Position numbers and translations under genes: made by a program. The notes under the pieces were generated by a model. The model did no database searches. It worked only from the letters and a program-made list of their open reading frames with translations, and was not told the origin of the DNA. Source: Anaerolineales bacterium UBA3499 (GTDB taxonomy: Bacteria; Chloroflexota; Anaerolineae; Anaerolineales; UBA11657). Taken from it: 14,994 bases of DNA. Each line of letters starts with the position of its first letter. Position 1 is the stretch's first letter. Of this stretch, positions 1 to 7,071 are shown piece after piece. The DNA is taken from positions 56,699-71,692 of the forward strand of contig DFQC01000015.1 in NCBI GenBank assembly GCA_002377585.1. Reading direction: 5' to 3'.

Positions 1-13
1 TTTACTATTGCTA

Positions 14-36
14 TTGGACAGTACTAGAATGTCCAA
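14..36. terminator. Hairpin downstream of the liv operon (possible terminator)
   Basis: A perfect 7-bp inverted repeat, TTGGACA at 14-20 and TGTCCAA at 30-36, encloses a 9-nt loop. It lies about 70 nt beyond the stop codon of the last gene of the minus-strand operon. Neither strand has a clean T-run after the stem, so it is not a textbook Rho-independent terminator. It could instead be an operator for a gene left of the window. A second small stem, ATAGC/GCTAT at 81-94, lies nearer the stop. Confidence 0.3.
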
Positions 37-104
37 ATATAACCAAGCGATTATAGCATGCAGGGTTTTGCTCGCATTGCATAGCACTCGCTATTATTAT
101 GAAA

Positions 105-1088
105 TCACAATGAGATAACAGTCCCTAGACCTAAGCGTTTTGCTTCTTGTATTGCAGTCTGAGCGGCAGCTACGTCTTGGACGGCGACCCCACATGATTT
201 GAAGTAGGTGATTTGATCTTTGTCTGTACGACCTAATAGTTTGTTAGATATGATTTCACCCAATTCAGCATGTATGTGATCTTCATTCACTATATTGGCT
301 TCAATTGGAATAATCAGGTCGCCAGCTTCATTTAGAACACTTTCCCGGGAGTCTACTACAACTAAGGATTTACTAATTGTTATAGGGTCCACCTCTTGCA
401 TTTTGGGTTTGAAAGAGCCTATTGCATTCACATGCGTACCTTTCTTCATGTAATTACCGTCGAAGACAGGTGTGCTGGAAGTGGTTGCTGTACATATGAT
501 GTCCGCATCTTGTATAGCTTTGGTGGAGGACATGACAACACATAAATCATCAGGAATAGGATCCCTTCCACTCATTTCAGACGCAAAAATCTCAGCGTGT
601 TCAGTGTTGGGACTATATACCCATGCTTTTTCAATTTTACGCACTGTACATACTGCCTCAAGTTGAGTTCGAGCTTGAACACCACTACCAATTATGGCTA
701 CACTTTTTGCATCATTTCGTGCTAATATGTCAGTTGCTGCTCCACTAGCAGCACCGGTACGGATAGCAGTTATAGATCCACCTTCTAATAAAGCCAATGG
801 CTTTCCTGTAGATACATCTAAGACAATGATCATAGCATGTATAAGAGGCAGTGCTATATGTTGATTATTGTCAAATACCGAAACGATTTTTATTCCCAAA
901 TTGCTATCTGTAATAGCGGGCATTAACAATACTGTTCCACTAGATTGATTAGACTGAATCTTGCTGCGTAGTGGTGCTTGTGAGTTGTCCATACTGAAGT
1001 CCCTAAACGCGGTTTTCATTACGTCAATAGCAATTTTCATTCGTATGGCTTGACGCACTTCAGCAGCTGTCAGGACTAGAATGTTCAT
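105..1088 (-). CDS. Ornithine cyclodeaminase / mu-crystallin family NAD(P)-dependent protein
   Basis: This is a 327-residue cytoplasmic protein of the ornithine cyclodeaminase/mu-crystallin (OCD) family, at its usual length. The family includes cyclodeaminases, alanine dehydrogenases, ketimine reductases, iminosuccinate reductase BhcD and ectoine-use protein EutC. Visible marks are the substrate-pocket segment LGIKIVSVF (Lys67), TAIRTGAAS with Arg110, the Rossmann loop IIGSGVQAR near 132-140 and GTHVNAIGSFKPKMQEVD near 217-234. As I recall it, true ornithine cyclodeaminases carry GGDCPGKTE at that last place. The GSFKP form here is closer to the ketimine-reductase or dehydrogenase members, so a cyclodeaminase call is not safe. 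I chose the ATG at 1088. A GTG at 1136 in the same frame would add 16 residues and overlap the upstream gene by 23 nt, and that extension does not look like family sequence. No clear Shine-Dalgarno precedes the ATG. It is the last gene of the liv operon, 25 nt after the redoxin-like gene, which suggests it acts on an imported substrate. The substrate is unknown. Confidence 0.9.
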   Translation of the reverse strand: MNILVLTAAEVRQAIRMKIAIDVMKTAFRDFSMDNSQAPLRSKIQSNQSSGTVLLMPAITDSNLGIKIVSVFDNNQHIALPLIHAMIIVLDVSTGKPLALLEGGSITAIRTGAASGAATDILARNDAKSVAIIGSGVQARTQLEAVCTVRKIEKAWVYSPNTEHAEIFASEMSGRDPIPDDLCVVMSSTKAIQDADIICTATTSSTPVFDGNYMKKGTHVNAIGSFKPKMQEVDPITISKSLVVVDSRESVLNEAGDLIIPIEANIVNEDHIHAELGEIISNKLLGRTDKDQITYFKSCGVAVQDVAAAQTAIQEAKRLGLGTVISL

Positions 1089-1113
1089 GTGAGAAGCGGT
1101 AGAGTTTTTGGCG

Positions 1114-1821
1114 TCAATTCGTCTCAAAATCTCCACAAGCTGTTCGGATGGCGGCTACGTGCACTCGCGGGTCGATCCAGTTTTCACAAAATTGGTGTCG
1201 GTACGCGTACGCGATTAGGCCATTTTCAGCGATGACAAACTCTGCCGGTAGAAGCCATGCGTTGTCTACCAGAGGCATCCCTGATGCTTTTCGCTCCTTT
1301 GCAAGGCTCTGCCCAGCATCAAGATCGCGCTTGAGGTATTCATCTGGTGCGTCAAACAGCACCTCTATTGGTCCACAATCTGTGATGTCAAATGCTCGGT
1401 ATGCCTCCTCGGTCGCGTCTACTAGTACGACAACATCATCGGGAATGGAGTTTGCCTTGAGATACGTTTGGGCGCGCTCTGGTTCACCTTGACAAATTAT
1501 GACCACTTTGGCTTTCAGCGGTCTGTATAGATTCATTTCTTCGATGAGGCGTGCGGCTCTTTCGCGGCCGCAACTACATCCGAAGTGTCGCCAAAATATT
1601 ACAAGAGCTGGTCCATCAGACCAGTAATGATCCAATGTGACCGTTTGGTCGGTCCGTGCGTCTTTCAGTTTTGGTGAAGGCGCAACGTCGCCCGCCTGAA
1701 GTGGTACTGAAGTCCAACGAGTCTGCACAGGCCCATTTCGATAGGTCTCAAACCAGCGATTGCATGCCGCGTCGGTCTGAGGAGAGTCCGGCTGATGAGG
1801 CTGAGCAGCTTCTGCATTCAT
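1114..1821 (-). CDS. Thioredoxin-fold AhpC/TSA-like (peroxiredoxin-like) protein
   Basis: A 235-residue protein of the redoxin (AhpC/TSA, peroxiredoxin-like) superfamily. A polar N-terminus of about 40 residues precedes the thioredoxin-like core. The beta strand ALVIFWRHFGCSCGRE (about 72-87) carries the presumed active Cys82 and Cys84. The later segments VVLVDATEEAYRAFDI and AEFVIAENGLIAYAYRH match the order of thioredoxin-fold elements in the family. The CxC spacing is unusual, since many AhpC-TSA_2-type proteins have CxxC here. The likely role is thiol redox chemistry or peroxide defence, but no substrate can be named. No signal peptide is seen, so it is probably cytoplasmic. The ATG at 1821 is preceded by a strong GGAGG with good spacing. 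GC content in sampled 60-nt lines is about 50-55%, against roughly 33-40% in neighbours, which points to horizontal gain inside the operon. The gaps are 33 nt from livF and 25 nt to the OCD-family gene. Confidence 0.82.
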   Translation of the reverse strand: MNAEAAQPHQPDSPQTDAACNRWFETYRNGPVQTRWTSVPLQAGDVAPSPKLKDARTDQTVTLDHYWSDGPALVIFWRHFGCSCGRERAARLIEEMNLYRPLKAKVVIICQGEPERAQTYLKANSIPDDVVVLVDATEEAYRAFDITDCGPIEVLFDAPDEYLKRDLDAGQSLAKERKASGMPLVDNAWLLPAEFVIAENGLIAYAYRHQFCENWIDPRVHVAAIRTACGDFETN

Positions 1822-1854
1822 GATTACCTCCAGGGGTAAAGTTTTTATTGGAGA

Positions 1855-2583
1855 CTAAGTTTCTCCAAGATAGGCTTTACGCATCATTTTATTGTCACGT
1901 AAATTTTGAGCTGTATCATTAAGTACAATTTTACCTGTCTGCAAAACATATCCGTAATCAGCTATCGATAGTGCCATGTTGGCATTCTGTTCCACCATGA
2001 ATATAGTTGTACCTTGTTCATTTATTTCCTGTATGATTTTAAAAATCTGCTGTACAAACAATGGGGATAGACCCATAGAAGGCTCATCCATAAGCAACAA
2101 ACTGGGCCGTGACATTAGTGCTCGCGCCATAGCGAGCATTTGTTGTTCACCTCCAGACATCGTGCCACCAAGCTGTTTAAGGCGCTCTCGCAATCTAGGA
2201 AAAAGATTCAATACTCGTTCTATATCTTTCTCAATCTCTTTGCGGTCTTTACGCAGAAAGGCACCCATTTCAAGATTTTCGCGAACAGTCATACGTCCAA
2301 AAATACGTCGATTTTCCGGCACCATTGAAACTCCGAGTTTTACTAATTCAGTGGTGCTAATACCTTCTATGCGCTCACCGCGAAAATGTATGCTTCCTTG
2401 ACTAGGAGTTACCATTCCTAGAATGGTGCGTAGGGTTGTCGATTTTCCACTAGCATTTCCTCCAAGCAGGCAAGTTATTTCGCCTGCAGGCATACTTATA
2501 TTGACTTGGCGAAGCACCTGGATCTGCCCATAATAGGTGTCAATGTTTCTAAGCTCGAGAATGGGATGTGAATCAGTTTGCAT
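1855..2583 (-). CDS. livF: Branched-chain amino acid ABC transporter ATP-binding protein LivF
   Basis: LivF is one of the two ATPases that drive a HAAT-family (Liv) amino-acid importer from the cytoplasmic face of the membrane. The 242-residue length is normal. Walker A is GGNASGKST at 41-49 and differs from the more usual G-x-NGAGKS/T only outside the invariant GKS core. The Q-loop region reads VPENRRIF (88-95), the signature is MSGGE (142-146), Walker B is LLLMDEPSMGLSP (162-174), and the switch segment FMVEQNA has Gln where many ABC proteins have His, as is normal for LivF. The ATG start lies inside the end of livG, giving an 11-nt overlap and probable translational coupling. The substrate cannot be read from the ATPase; Liv-type systems carry branched-chain amino acids but also amides, urea and other small amino compounds. 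Confidence 0.95.
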   Translation of the reverse strand: MQTDSHPILELRNIDTYYGQIQVLRQVNISMPAGEITCLLGGNASGKSTTLRTILGMVTPSQGSIHFRGERIEGISTTELVKLGVSMVPENRRIFGRMTVRENLEMGAFLRKDRKEIEKDIERVLNLFPRLRERLKQLGGTMSGGEQQMLAMARALMSRPSLLLMDEPSMGLSPLFVQQIFKIIQEINEQGTTIFMVEQNANMALSIADYGYVLQTGKIVLNDTAQNLRDNKMMRKAYLGET

Positions 2584-3373
2584 TATCTTGCTCTTCGTTC
2601 CCTTTGCGTCCTAAATAAGCCTCAACAACATGTTCGTTAGTTGCCACTTGCTGATAAGTGCCTTCAGCAATCTTGCTACCATAGTCCATTGCTACTACGC
2701 GGTCTGAAACATCTTTCACTACCCGCATATCATGTTCTATTACAAGAATAGTAAATCCTCGCTCATCTCTCAATTTCCCGATTAAGTGTGCGATCTCTAT
2801 GGTCTCTTTAGGGTTCATACCGGCCGCAGGTTCGTCAAGTAGCAATAATTTGGCTTCAGTACTCATTGCACGGGCAATTTCAAGTCTTCGGCGGTTAGCA
2901 TAAGATAGACTTGATGCTGGTTGATTTAAGCGAAAACCCATTAATCGTGAACCAAAAAATGCTAGTTGCTTCTCTGCATTAGTTCGTATGCGTTCTTCTT
3001 CTTCTTTATATGATTTTGGTTGAAGTATTGCTCCAATCACTCCGCTTTTGCTCCTACAATGTTGACCAACCATAACATTTTCGAGTATCGTCATGTCCGG
3101 GAATAGACGTACTGCTTGAAAAGTGCGAGCGATTCCCAATTGAGTAATTTCATACGGAGAAAGTCCAATCAGATCTTCTCCTTTGAACATGATCATTCCA
3201 CTACTAGCTGGATAAAGACCTGTGACCAGGTTGAAGAATGTAGTTTTGCCAGCACCATTAGGACCAATTAAGCTGACTATTTCACCTTCCTCTATATCAA
3301 AGCTAAACTTATTGACCGCAGTTAATCCACCGAAATCTTTTGAGAGGTTTTTACATTCAAATAATTTGTTCAA
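2573..3373 (-). CDS. livG: Branched-chain amino acid ABC transporter ATP-binding protein LivG
   Basis: LivG is the second ATPase of the Liv-type importer and probably pairs with LivF under the LivHM membrane dimer. It has 266 residues, normal for the family. Walker A is GPNGAGKTT at 37-45, the Q-loop is RTFQAVRLF with Gln86, the signature is LSYAN at 156-160, Walker B is LLLLDEPAAGMNP at 176-188, and the H-loop His214 sits in IEHDM. The helical insert after 105, rich in K and E, is typical of LivG. The start is TTG at 3373. An in-frame TGA sits two codons upstream, and the next downstream ATG lies beyond Walker A, so this rare start is forced. A GGTGAT stretch upstream may serve as a weak ribosome binding site. 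It is 26 nt after livM and overlaps livF by 11 nt. Confidence 0.95.
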   Translation of the reverse strand: MNKLFECKNLSKDFGGLTAVNKFSFDIEEGEIVSLIGPNGAGKTTFFNLVTGLYPASSGMIMFKGEDLIGLSPYEITQLGIARTFQAVRLFPDMTILENVMVGQHCRSKSGVIGAILQPKSYKEEEERIRTNAEKQLAFFGSRLMGFRLNQPASSLSYANRRRLEIARAMSTEAKLLLLDEPAAGMNPKETIEIAHLIGKLRDERGFTILVIEHDMRVVKDVSDRVVAMDYGSKIAEGTYQQVATNEHVVEAYLGRKGNEEQDNAN

Positions 3374-3399
3374 AGTAGATCACCATGTCTCGATATATT

Positions 3400-5538
3400 C
3401 TATGTGACTGTTACACTTGAGCCATTATTGGCTTCATTTTTATCGTGGAGCCATGCATCTTGGCTCAGTTCTTGATCATCGAGTTCTCTAGTTTGTCGTA
3501 CTCTTGGTATCAGACCTTCTGGGCGTGATAGCATCATGAAGATTAAGATTGCGCCATAAATTAGTAGACGGTATTCTGTGAATTCGCGTAGTAGCTCAGG
3601 AAGTCCTACTAGTACTAATGCTCCTACTATGATTCCGGGTAGACTACCTATACCTCCAACAATTAACAAACTGAGGGCTGTAATAGAAACTAATACGTTA
3701 AAACTGTGTGGGAAAATGGTGCCTAATTTTGCTGCAAAAACTGCTCCACTGATACTAGCTATCATTGCTCCCAATCCAAACGCGAGCAATTTGTAATAGA
3801 CAGTGTTAATACCCATAGTTTCAGCTACTTTCTCATCTTCACTCATTGCCATCCATGCTCTTCCTACACGAGATCCACGTAAACGTGCTGATATAAAAAG
3901 TGCAATAAGACAGCCTGTAATTATTAGGTAATAGAGCTTGTGCGGTCCAATCAATTGGACATTTCCTATACTGACCGGAGGTATAAGTATGATACCTTGT
4001 GCTCCACCTAACCAAGGTTTGAACCAATCGGAAAGGAAGAGAAACCGAGCTATTTCACCAAATCCTAGCGTAACAATTGCTAAATAGTCGCCACGCATTC
4101 GTAATACTGGTGCTCCTACCAACAATCCTGTTGCCCCTGTTACCAGGACAACTATAGGAAGAGCGGCCCAGAATGACATCCCTAATTCTATAGAGGCGCG
4201 AGGTGATGTTAGTATGGCTGTAGAGTAAGCTCCTACAGCAAAAAATGCTACATAACCCAAGTCTAATAATCCTGCCATACCAACGACTATGTTTAAGCCG
4301 AATCCCATTAACATATAGAGACCAACATTTAATAATACTTCACTTGGAAATACTCCCAACAATATAGGAAGTGATACAAGCAATGCAACACTAAAGAAAG
4401 CCGAGATATTGCGTTTAGCGATTATTAATAATGCGTTATTGGGGTCTTCCAATGTCGATTTTGTGTCTGTTAAGTTTGCATTTTGTCGTATATTCCAAAT
4501 AGCAAAGATGAAACATAAGAGAATCAATGAGCCAACCAATATTTCCGAAACTGTAATAATTGTACTAACTAAGGTAGCCAAATTAGTCCCTAGTAGGTCA
4601 CTTGTTGTGCTGACATCGTTAGAGAGGATACTTATGCATTTGGCTAGGTCTACATTGGGAGAACTATCGGCTGCTTGACATGAAGGTAGAATAGGCAAAT
4701 CTTTGTCGCTTATTCCAATAAACCAGAATACTCTCATTGTGAGTGCAATCGTAAATATGATACTTACTGCGAATTGTAAAACCTTGGGGACATAAGTTAC
4801 TATTATTCTTACAGTTTTATCGTATATTTTTGGTAAATGTGGCCATATTATTACTAGAGCAACAGTGGTTGCAAATATAGTTGTGGCACCTGCAATTGAC
4901 AAGCCTTGGTTTTTCACCAGGAAATTCAACAGAACACTAGGCCATCCCTCTCTTGATAGGACAATCTTTAGCATATCACGTAGCATGCCAAGTGATACGA
5001 CTGATGTCAGACCTAACACAAGAGGTAATCTTATTCTTGGATTAATGTTAAAGATTGCTGCACCTATGCCACCTAGAAGTGATCCCAAAACCGTAATGGT
5101 CATCATGACCTGAGACGCAGGTTGTTGTAATGTTAGCATTTCAAGTAATCCAGGAGATACGTTGATTAGGACTGAACGCATATCAACAAGCTGAGTAGCA
5201 AAAACGAAAATTGATAATGTGGCACCAACTATGAGTCCAGTTGTTACGCCAACAAAAATTTCAACCAAGAATGCAGGTTTATTTATTGTTGCGCCAGGCG
5301 TAGACATATCTTCTCTAAGTGTTTTGACTGCAACAGCACCACTACCGACAGCAATTATGATTAACATCGTGTGTCCCATTGATATTATTCCGCCGATAAT
5401 GTCCCTTGCCCCAAATGTTTCAACCATACCAATTAGGCATACGAAAAGGGTCACTAAGCCTGAATAGATGCCAATCAACACGGTCTTAGTAGCGTGCTTG
5501 CGCTCTATTATCGTATTTATAGTGTTCGAGTCTGTCAT
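3400..5538 (-). CDS. livM: Branched-chain amino acid ABC permease LivM with large N-terminal membrane extension
   Basis: The C-terminal part, about residues 380-690, is a normal LivM permease. Markers are GLLDLGYVAFFAVGAYS (423-439), RMRGDYLAIVTLGFGEIARF (480-499), the ATPase-contact loop GRAWMAMSEDEKVAETMGI (559-577) and IVGGIGSLPGIIVGAL (626-641). The total of 712 residues is about twice the usual LivM. The first 370 residues are very hydrophobic, with about seven or eight likely membrane spans near 19-41, 47-72, 88-116, 143-164, 168-185, 212-233, 246-275 and 320-350. A Cys-containing loop near 280-318 (Cys287, Cys301) follows the seventh span. I do not recognise a named domain in the extension. 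The frame is open throughout, so this is not a mis-joined pair of genes. The ATG start at 5538 follows the livH stop by 4 nt, with only a weak purine-rich ribosome site. A linker and a charged C-terminal tail (after 680) are also present. Confidence 0.93.
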   Translation of the reverse strand: MTDSNTINTIIERKHATKTVLIGIYSGLVTLFVCLIGMVETFGARDIIGGIISMGHTMLIIIAVGSGAVAVKTLREDMSTPGATINKPAFLVEIFVGVTTGLIVGATLSIFVFATQLVDMRSVLINVSPGLLEMLTLQQPASQVMMTITVLGSLLGGIGAAIFNINPRIRLPLVLGLTSVVSLGMLRDMLKIVLSREGWPSVLLNFLVKNQGLSIAGATTIFATTVALVIIWPHLPKIYDKTVRIIVTYVPKVLQFAVSIIFTIALTMRVFWFIGISDKDLPILPSCQAADSSPNVDLAKCISILSNDVSTTSDLLGTNLATLVSTIITVSEILVGSLILLCFIFAIWNIRQNANLTDTKSTLEDPNNALLIIAKRNISAFFSVALLVSLPILLGVFPSEVLLNVGLYMLMGFGLNIVVGMAGLLDLGYVAFFAVGAYSTAILTSPRASIELGMSFWAALPIVVLVTGATGLLVGAPVLRMRGDYLAIVTLGFGEIARFLFLSDWFKPWLGGAQGIILIPPVSIGNVQLIGPHKLYYLIITGCLIALFISARLRGSRVGRAWMAMSEDEKVAETMGINTVYYKLLAFGLGAMIASISGAVFAAKLGTIFPHSFNVLVSITALSLLIVGGIGSLPGIIVGALVLVGLPELLREFTEYRLLIYGAILIFMMLSRPEGLIPRVRQTRELDDQELSQDAWLHDKNEANNGSSVTVT

Positions 5539-5542
5539 AGTA

Positions 5543-6610
5543 TTATGCTTTCTCTTCGGCTAATTTTTCGCCCAGGATACCTTGTGGTCTAAATATTAAA
5601 ACTAACACAAGCATCACTATTGCAATGGCGTCCTTCAGCTGGTTTGCTCCTACAATTCCTAGTCCTTGTAGAATGAGATTAGGTCCTATAGACTCAAATA
5701 TTCCAAGAAATACCCCCCCCAACATCGCTCCAGGGATATTTCCAATACCACCTAGTACTGCGGCTGAGAATGCTTTAAGTCCTGGCAAGAATCCCATGTT
5801 GTATCCAATGCCTTGTGGTTGATAAAGGCCGCGAAATACTCCTGCAGCACCGGCTAACATTCCGCCCAGCATAAATGTGATAACTATCACTCTGTTAACA
5901 TCTATACCCATGAGAGATGCGATTTCCTTGTCTTCGGATACTGCACGCATTGATTTTCCCGTTTTGGTTTTCTCGACAAACCAATATAATCCTCCCATCA
6001 TCAATATAGCTGCCATAGCTACTACGATTTGTACTACCTGTACAGTAACCGATCCGAAAGTCCAACGCCCCCACATTGCTCCAAATTCAGGATATGCTTT
6101 GAACCCAGAACCAAAGAATCCTCTAAATGTATACTGTAGGAAGAATGATGCTCCAATGGCAGTAATCAATGAAATCATTCGGGGAGCATTTTGTAGCTTG
6201 CGATAGGCTACACGTTCAAGAATTAATGCTACTAACGTTGAGGTTGCCATCGCAGACAAAAGCAATATAAAAATTGTGACCAGTGGTTGCGCTTGAAGAA
6301 AACCAGATTGCTCAAGTGCATCTGCTACAAAGAATGATACAAATGCACCTGCCATATAAACTTCGCCATGAGCGAAATTTATCATTAGCATAATGCCATA
6401 GACAAGTGAATACCCCAGTGCAATCAGGGCATATATACTTCCTTGAGCCAGTCCAGCTATTAGTAGACTTATCCAACTGCTAGGCGCATATTTTCCAGAA
6501 GAAAGCGTTACAGCAGATCCATAGATGACTAAGGCAATTACAGTTACACGCAGCACCCATAGTATTATTGAAACCCATGAAACCCGCTTTGATTTCTGTA
6601 AACTAGTCAC
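5543..6610 (-). CDS. livH: Branched-chain amino acid ABC transporter permease LivH
   Basis: LivH is the inner-membrane permease that pairs with LivM to form the import channel. Conserved segments, numbered from the GTG start, are SIYALIALGYSLVYGIMLMINFAHGE (about 58-83), which contains the family NFAHGE motif, the ATPase-contact loop RAVSEDKEIASLMGI (222-236) and GGIGNIPGAMLGG (287-299). At about 355 residues it is longer than E. coli LivH (about 308) because of an N-terminal extension with one likely extra membrane span. I chose the GTG at 6610, which has AGG six bases upstream. A TTG at 6616 in frame would add two residues. It is first in the operon and 4 nt ahead of livM. A run of eight G on the coding strand (5713-5720) near residue 297 is unusual in this AT-rich sequence. 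No binding-protein gene (livK) is next to it. Confidence 0.94.
   Translation of the reverse strand: MTSLQKSKRVSWVSIILWVLRVTVIALVIYGSAVTLSSGKYAPSSWISLLIAGLAQGSIYALIALGYSLVYGIMLMINFAHGEVYMAGAFVSFFVADALEQSGFLQAQPLVTIFILLLSAMATSTLVALILERVAYRKLQNAPRMISLITAIGASFFLQYTFRGFFGSGFKAYPEFGAMWGRWTFGSVTVQVVQIVVAMAAILMMGGLYWFVEKTKTGKSMRAVSEDKEIASLMGIDVNRVIVITFMLGGMLAGAAGVFRGLYQPQGIGYNMGFLPGLKAFSAAVLGGIGNIPGAMLGGVFLGIFESIGPNLILQGLGIVGANQLKDAIAIVMLVLVLIFRPQGILGEKLAEEKA
5713..5720 (-). repeat. G8 homopolymer inside livH
   Basis: Eight consecutive C on the plus strand, read as G8 in livH, span the codons TTG GGG GGG GTA. Such a run is unusual in a sequence of about 40% GC. A one-base slip would shift the frame about 55 codons before the end of LivH. 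It could be a slippage site or merely a place where sequencing errors arise. The frame as given is intact. Confidence 0.6.
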
Positions 6611-6769
6611 TTGCAACCTATATTTGGTGTTTAAGCATTTGACCCTTCATTTACTAGTAGTTGAAGAAGGTGGACTATTTATTTTGTAAGTAAAGTTGTT
6701 GTGCAGACCCGGTAATCTTAGGGTTTGTACCTGAATCTAATAGACAGTGAATTGTAGAACTTACTATAC

Positions 6770-6796
6770 TGTATCAGATTGATATACAGTGTATCA
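6770..6796 (-). promoter_or_regulatory. Tandem operator-like sites (TGATACA direct repeat, 20-nt spacing)
   Basis: Read on the minus strand, TGATACA occurs at 6796-6790 and again at 6776-6770, each followed closely by TATA. The two copies are 20 nt apart, close to two helical turns. The first copy lies in a near-perfect 17-bp palindrome, TGATATACAGTGTATCA on the plus strand at 6780-6796, with 7 of 8 outer pairs matching. This shape fits a dimeric regulator such as a GntR-family protein, but no regulator gene is in the window. The sites lie 160-190 nt upstream of livH and about 280 nt upstream of the PLP lyase gene. Confidence 0.4.
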
Positions 6797-6903
6797 TCAA
6801 TTGTTGTTGTAAGTCAAACACTAGATAACATGTGCATTAATCGTATCCTTTGCATGTTTGTATAGTAGTGGGTGCTACAATATGTTTACACTAACAGTTG
6901 TTG

Positions 6904-6933
6904 TTGAACGATATTTGCTGAAGAGCTTATACT
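6904..6933 (+). promoter_or_regulatory. Candidate sigma-70-type promoter for the PLP lyase gene
   Basis: TTGAAC at 6904-6909 matches the -35 consensus at four of six bases. TATACT at 6928-6933 matches the -10 consensus at five of six. The spacer is 18 nt. Transcription would begin near 6940, leaving a leader of about 130 nt. The region is AT-rich, and other pairs such as TTGAAT at 6933 with AATAAT at 6957 are almost as good, so the choice is weak. Confidence 0.25.
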
Positions 6934-7071
6934 TGAATCAGATGAATAGTCTTGAAAATAATGACGGTAGCCATTTTATGCCAAAGGCAAGCAAGTTCTC
7001 AAAGCTTCAATATTGTTTTGTATTGAATATGTCTAACATTTAGTGCGGAGTTTGTTATAGGAGTTATTTAC

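Larger units (their letters stand above)
6611..7071. promoter_or_regulatory. Divergent intergenic control region between livH and the PLP lyase gene
   Basis: This 461-nt stretch is the longest non-coding region in the window and separates two divergent transcription units. It is AT-rich and contains the tandem operator-like motifs at 6770-6796. A possible plus-strand promoter is TTGAAC at 6904-6909 and TATACT at 6928-6933, with an 18-nt spacer. A clear AGGAG at 7059-7063 serves the plus-strand gene. A 61-codon open frame at 6858-7043 starts with TTG, has no good ribosome site and looks like chance. I see no tRNA, riboswitch or terminator that I recognise. Confidence 0.6.

Noticed and set aside
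105..1088. Firm call as ornithine cyclodeaminase (ocd)
   Set aside because: The segment GSFKPKMQEVD differs from the GGDCPGKTE motif of true cyclodeaminases, so only the family name is supported.
1148..1492. Plus-strand open frame of 114 codons across the redoxin gene
   Set aside because: It is the antisense shadow of a GC-richer gene; its protein lacks domain features while the minus-strand frame has a clear redoxin fold and ribosome site.
3400..5538. Two separate permease genes merged by a sequencing error in livM
   Set aside because: The N-terminal half does not show LivH or LivM motifs, the frame is open throughout, and no frameshift-prone site is evident at the junction near residue 370.
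6858..7043. A 61-codon open frame in the divergent intergenic region
   Set aside because: It starts with TTG, has no ribosome binding site, overlaps the candidate promoter for the next gene, and its protein has no recognisable pattern.
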